The position numbers and the translations under genes are program-made. From Leucobacter exalbidus (GTDB taxonomy: Bacteria > Actinomycetota > Actinomycetes > Actinomycetales > Microbacteriaceae): a stretch of DNA of 64,000 nucleotides. Positions 61,864-64,000 of the stretch are shown here, one piece after another; position 1 is the stretch's first letter, and every line of letters begins with the position of its first letter. The notes under the pieces were generated by a model that did no database searches, had not been told where the DNA came from, and was given only the letters and a program-made list of their open reading frames with translations. The stretch spans positions 2,294,001-2,358,000 of the forward strand of contig NZ_JAFIDA010000001.1 in the NCBI RefSeq assembly GCF_017834145.1. The letters run 5' to 3'.

Positions 61864-63051
61864 GTGAGCCAAGCTGACACCCCGCGACCGATGCGTATTC
61901 TGCTCGGGTGTGACACCTTCTTGCCCGATGTCAACGGGGCGGCACGGTTCGCAGAGCGGCTCGCCGCCGGTCTTGTGGGGCGCGGGCATGATGTGCACGT
62001 GGTGGCGCCGTCAAAAACGCACGCCTCTGCTGGCAGCTTTGTCGAGACGATCGAGGGTGAGCCGCTGACGGTGCACCGCTGGGCGAGCTGGCGCTGGTAC
62101 CCGCACGATTGGCTGCGATTCGTGATGCCGTGGCGTGCCAGGCCGCAGGCGCGCAAGCTGCTCGATCGGGTGCGCCCCGATGTGATTCACATCCAGTCGC
62201 ACGTCATCATTGGTCGCGCACTCGCGATCGAGGGTCGCAAGCGCGGTATTTGCATCGTCGCCACGAACCACGTGATGCCCGAGAACGTGCTCGATTTCAC
62301 GCTGCTGCCCGAGCGTGCCAAGCGCGTCTTCGTGCGCTGGGGCTGGCGCGGCGCCGATCGCATCTTGAAGCTGGCCTCGGCAGTCACGACGCCCACCCGT
62401 CGCGCCGCCGATTTCCTCGAGCGCAACACTCACCGCCGCGGCGTACTGCCGGTGAGCTGCGGTCTGCGCGCCTCAGACTATGAGGCCGTGGTCGGCCCCC
62501 GCGACGAACACAAGATCGTGTTTGTTGGCCGGGTCACCCTCGAAAAAGAGATTGATGTGATTCTGCGGGCCATTCCCCGTCTCGATCACGCACTCAACGC
62601 CAGCTTCACCATTGTGGGCGACGGCGACCAGCGCAAGAACCTTGAAAAGCTCGCGGGCGAACTCGGCATTAAAGACCGCGTCACCTTCACCGGCCGGGTC
62701 ACCGATGCCGAACTGCGCGCGCACCTGACCGGGGCGAGCGTGTTCGTGATCGCCTCGATTGCTGAGCTGCAGTCGATCGCGACGATGGAGGCGATGGCGT
62801 CGGGGCTGCCGATTGTGGCCGCCAACGCGATGGCGCTGCCGCACCTCGTTCACGAGGGCGAGAACGGCTTCCTGTTCCAGCCCGGTAACGACCGCGAGCT
62901 GGCCGACCGCCTCGGGCAGGTGCTCACGTTCTCGCCCGCAGAGTACGAGCAGATGCAGCGTGCCTCGCTCGAAGCCGTGAAGGTGCACGACATTGATCGC
63001 ACACTCGACACCTTCGAGGCGCTGTACCGCGGCGAAAAGCTCAGCCGCTAA
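61864..63051 (+). CDS. GT4-family glycosyltransferase
   Basis: 395 residues from GTG. The GT-B fold shows in CDTFLPDVNGAARFAERLAAGLVGRGHDVHVVAPS and HIQSHVIIGRALAIEG (N-terminal, acceptor side) and KIVFVGRVTLEKEIDVILRAI, FTIVGDGDQRKNLEKLA and SIAELQSIATMEAMASGLPIVAANAMALPHLV with the E-x7-E donor-binding pair. It resembles actinobacterial alpha-mannosyl/glucosyltransferases acting on lipid carriers at the inner membrane face. The next glycosyltransferase starts within its stop codon (TAATG). Confidence 0.9.
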   Translation: MSQADTPRPMRILLGCDTFLPDVNGAARFAERLAAGLVGRGHDVHVVAPSKTHASAGSFVETIEGEPLTVHRWASWRWYPHDWLRFVMPWRARPQARKLLDRVRPDVIHIQSHVIIGRALAIEGRKRGICIVATNHVMPENVLDFTLLPERAKRVFVRWGWRGADRILKLASAVTTPTRRAADFLERNTHRRGVLPVSCGLRASDYEAVVGPRDEHKIVFVGRVTLEKEIDVILRAIPRLDHALNASFTIVGDGDQRKNLEKLAGELGIKDRVTFTGRVTDAELRAHLTGASVFVIASIAELQSIATMEAMASGLPIVAANAMALPHLVHEGENGFLFQPGNDRELADRLGQVLTFSPAEYEQMQRASLEAVKVHDIDRTLDTFEALYRGEKLSR

Positions 63052-64000
63052 TGCACGTACTGATCGTCACCGACCAACACCCCGACTCACTGGGCGGGGT
63101 GCAGGTGGCGATCCGGCTGCAGCGCAAGTACCTCGAGCGGCTTGGGCACCGGGTGACCATCGTCGCCCCCGCGCTGCACCGGGCGGGCTACGAACCGCTC
63201 GCTGCCGACCGCGACGCCTACATCGATCTCCCGTCGCGGCCCATCACCGCCGATCGTGAATACGGTATCTCGTGGCCGGGCGCCCGCACCGACCGGGCGC
63301 TGTCGCGCGCGCTTGCAGCGCTGCCCCGCGTCGATGTGGTGCACGTGCAGGGCGACTTTTGGGGCGCCCTGATTGGGCTGCGTGCCGCTCGCGGGCTGCG
63401 CGTTCCCGTCGTGCACACGATGCACAACCACGTTGAAGAGGGCACGCGCGCCGTCACCCCGTTTCGGTGGGTGGCGCAGGTGGCATTCACTGGCCTGCGC
63501 GCCTGGCGGGGGCTCGTGCTGGGTCGCGCGCGCGGCGCGGTTGACCCGGCATCGCGGGGCGCCTGGCGTTATCTGGCCGAGCTCGCCGCCGAAGCCGCGG
63601 TGGTCACCGCGCCCTCGCGGCACTTTGCCGAACTGCTTGAGGCCCGCGGAGTGAGCGCACACGTGCTCGTCACCCCCGGCGGCGTCGACGACGAGGCCAT
63701 CACCGCGCAGCTCGCGGCGCCCAGAACGCCCAGGTCGCGCCCCGCACTCGTGTGGCTCGGGCGCATGAGCCAAGAAAAGCGTGTGCTCGAATTTATTGAC
63801 GCGATCGCCGAATCGGGCATCGACGCCGACGTCACCCTGCACGGCGCGGGCCTGCTGCTGCCCAAGGTGCGCGAGCGCATCGCCGAGCTGAAGCTGTCAG
63901 ACCGCGTGCACCTCGCGGGGCCGGTGCCCTACGCAGACGCGCTCGCGGCGATGCGCAACGCAGATGCACTGGTGCAAACCTCGATTGGTTTCGAAACGCA
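63051..64000 (+). CDS. GT4-family glycosyltransferase, 3' end beyond the window
   Basis: An open frame runs from the ATG that shares its A with the previous stop to the window edge without a stop (316 full codons). The N terminus MHVLIVTDQHPDSLGGVQ is the GT-B start with the glycine loop, followed by VDVVHVQGDFWGALIGL, PVVHTMHNHVEE, and LVWLGRMSQEKRVLEFIDAI at the start of the donor domain. The E-x7-E motif is only just reached at the edge. It forms an operon with the preceding glycosyltransferase, probably for consecutive steps on one glycolipid or polymer. Confidence 0.9.
   Translation, partial: MHVLIVTDQHPDSLGGVQVAIRLQRKYLERLGHRVTIVAPALHRAGYEPLAADRDAYIDLPSRPITADREYGISWPGARTDRALSRALAALPRVDVVHVQGDFWGALIGLRAARGLRVPVVHTMHNHVEEGTRAVTPFRWVAQVAFTGLRAWRGLVLGRARGAVDPASRGAWRYLAELAAEAAVVTAPSRHFAELLEARGVSAHVLVTPGGVDDEAITAQLAAPRTPRSRPALVWLGRMSQEKRVLEFIDAIAESGIDADVTLHGAGLLLPKVRERIAELKLSDRVHLAGPVPYADALAAMRNADALVQTSIGFET

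Overview
The window is a high-GC (roughly two-thirds G+C by eye), densely packed actinobacterial chromosome segment. An HspR/HAIR-controlled dnaK operon, PucR, AccA-type biotin carboxylase, MaoC-MaoC-MurB order, UMF1 MFS, DUF4870 and PGPGW proteins, and many promoters lying directly on start codons fit the Microbacteriaceae; a Leucobacter-like genus is my best guess, not proven. I see no phage, insertion sequence, plasmid or CRISPR material: this is core chromosome with accessory patches.

Layout. 1-8.5 kb: nitrogen-compound uptake and breakdown (end of a C-N hydrolase, PuuP-like permease, sirtuin, PucR regulator, a decarboxylase of the diaminopimelate decarboxylase fold with an altered substrate motif, and a three-gene amino-acid ABC importer). 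8.5-18 kb: housekeeping (pyrE, TauE exporter, NagD-like HAD, pgm, pheA, diacylglycerol-kinase-like lipid kinase, serS, Cof-type HAD, mercaptopyruvate sulfurtransferase, tRNA-Ser). 18-23 kb: SRPBCC protein, amino-acid permease, two small membrane proteins, tRNA-Thr, tRNA-Met, and a DUF4822 surface protein with an LAVTG sorting signal. 23-31 kb: a NarL-type two-component pair, an SDR, and a CitA/CitB-type two-component pair divergent from a CitMHS citrate transporter. 31-44 kb: LLM flavoenzyme, biotin-dependent carboxylase alpha chain, DUF937, two MaoC dehydratases with murB, a MalY/MetY sulfur pair, a DUF2975-like/XRE pair, DUF4870, and an OmpR-type winged-helix regulator without a receiver domain. 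44-48.7 kb: upp/tadA head to head, a repeat-packed intergenic region, orphan ABC ATPase plus CDF transporter, proC, tRNA-Gly. 48.7-55.8 kb: a lipoprotein with the serine-hydrolase fold but no catalytic motifs, a DUF2470/His-rich/heme-oxygenase fusion, Pif1-like helicase, aldo/keto reductase, and a membrane protein with a UMF1 transporter. 55.8-61.1 kb: dnaK-grpE-dnaJ-hspR plus an rRNA-type methyltransferase. 61.1-64 kb: XRE regulator and two glycosyltransferases, the last cut by the window edge.

How it works together. Three local circuits are legible: citrate sensing to citrate uptake (divergent promoter with three TGCGCA boxes), HspR repression of the chaperone operon (two HAIR sites), and a small XRE/membrane-protein pair with an inverted repeat over its own start. 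Across the window about 20 genes have a TANNNT hexamer exactly 6-7 bases before ATG/GTG, which predicts leaderless mRNAs and fixes several starts.

Most unusual signals: a 10-bp palindrome GATCCGGATC present ten times in coding and non-coding DNA and in all three codon phases; the DUF2470-heme oxygenase fusion with three HGGNPHAA repeats; the decarboxylase lacking the RPxLY substrate motif; the active-site-less serine hydrolase; fully overlapping opposite -10 boxes between upp and tadA; and the 45.0-45.4 kb repeat complex. Coordinates were counted by hand and could be off by a base or two at repeat edges.
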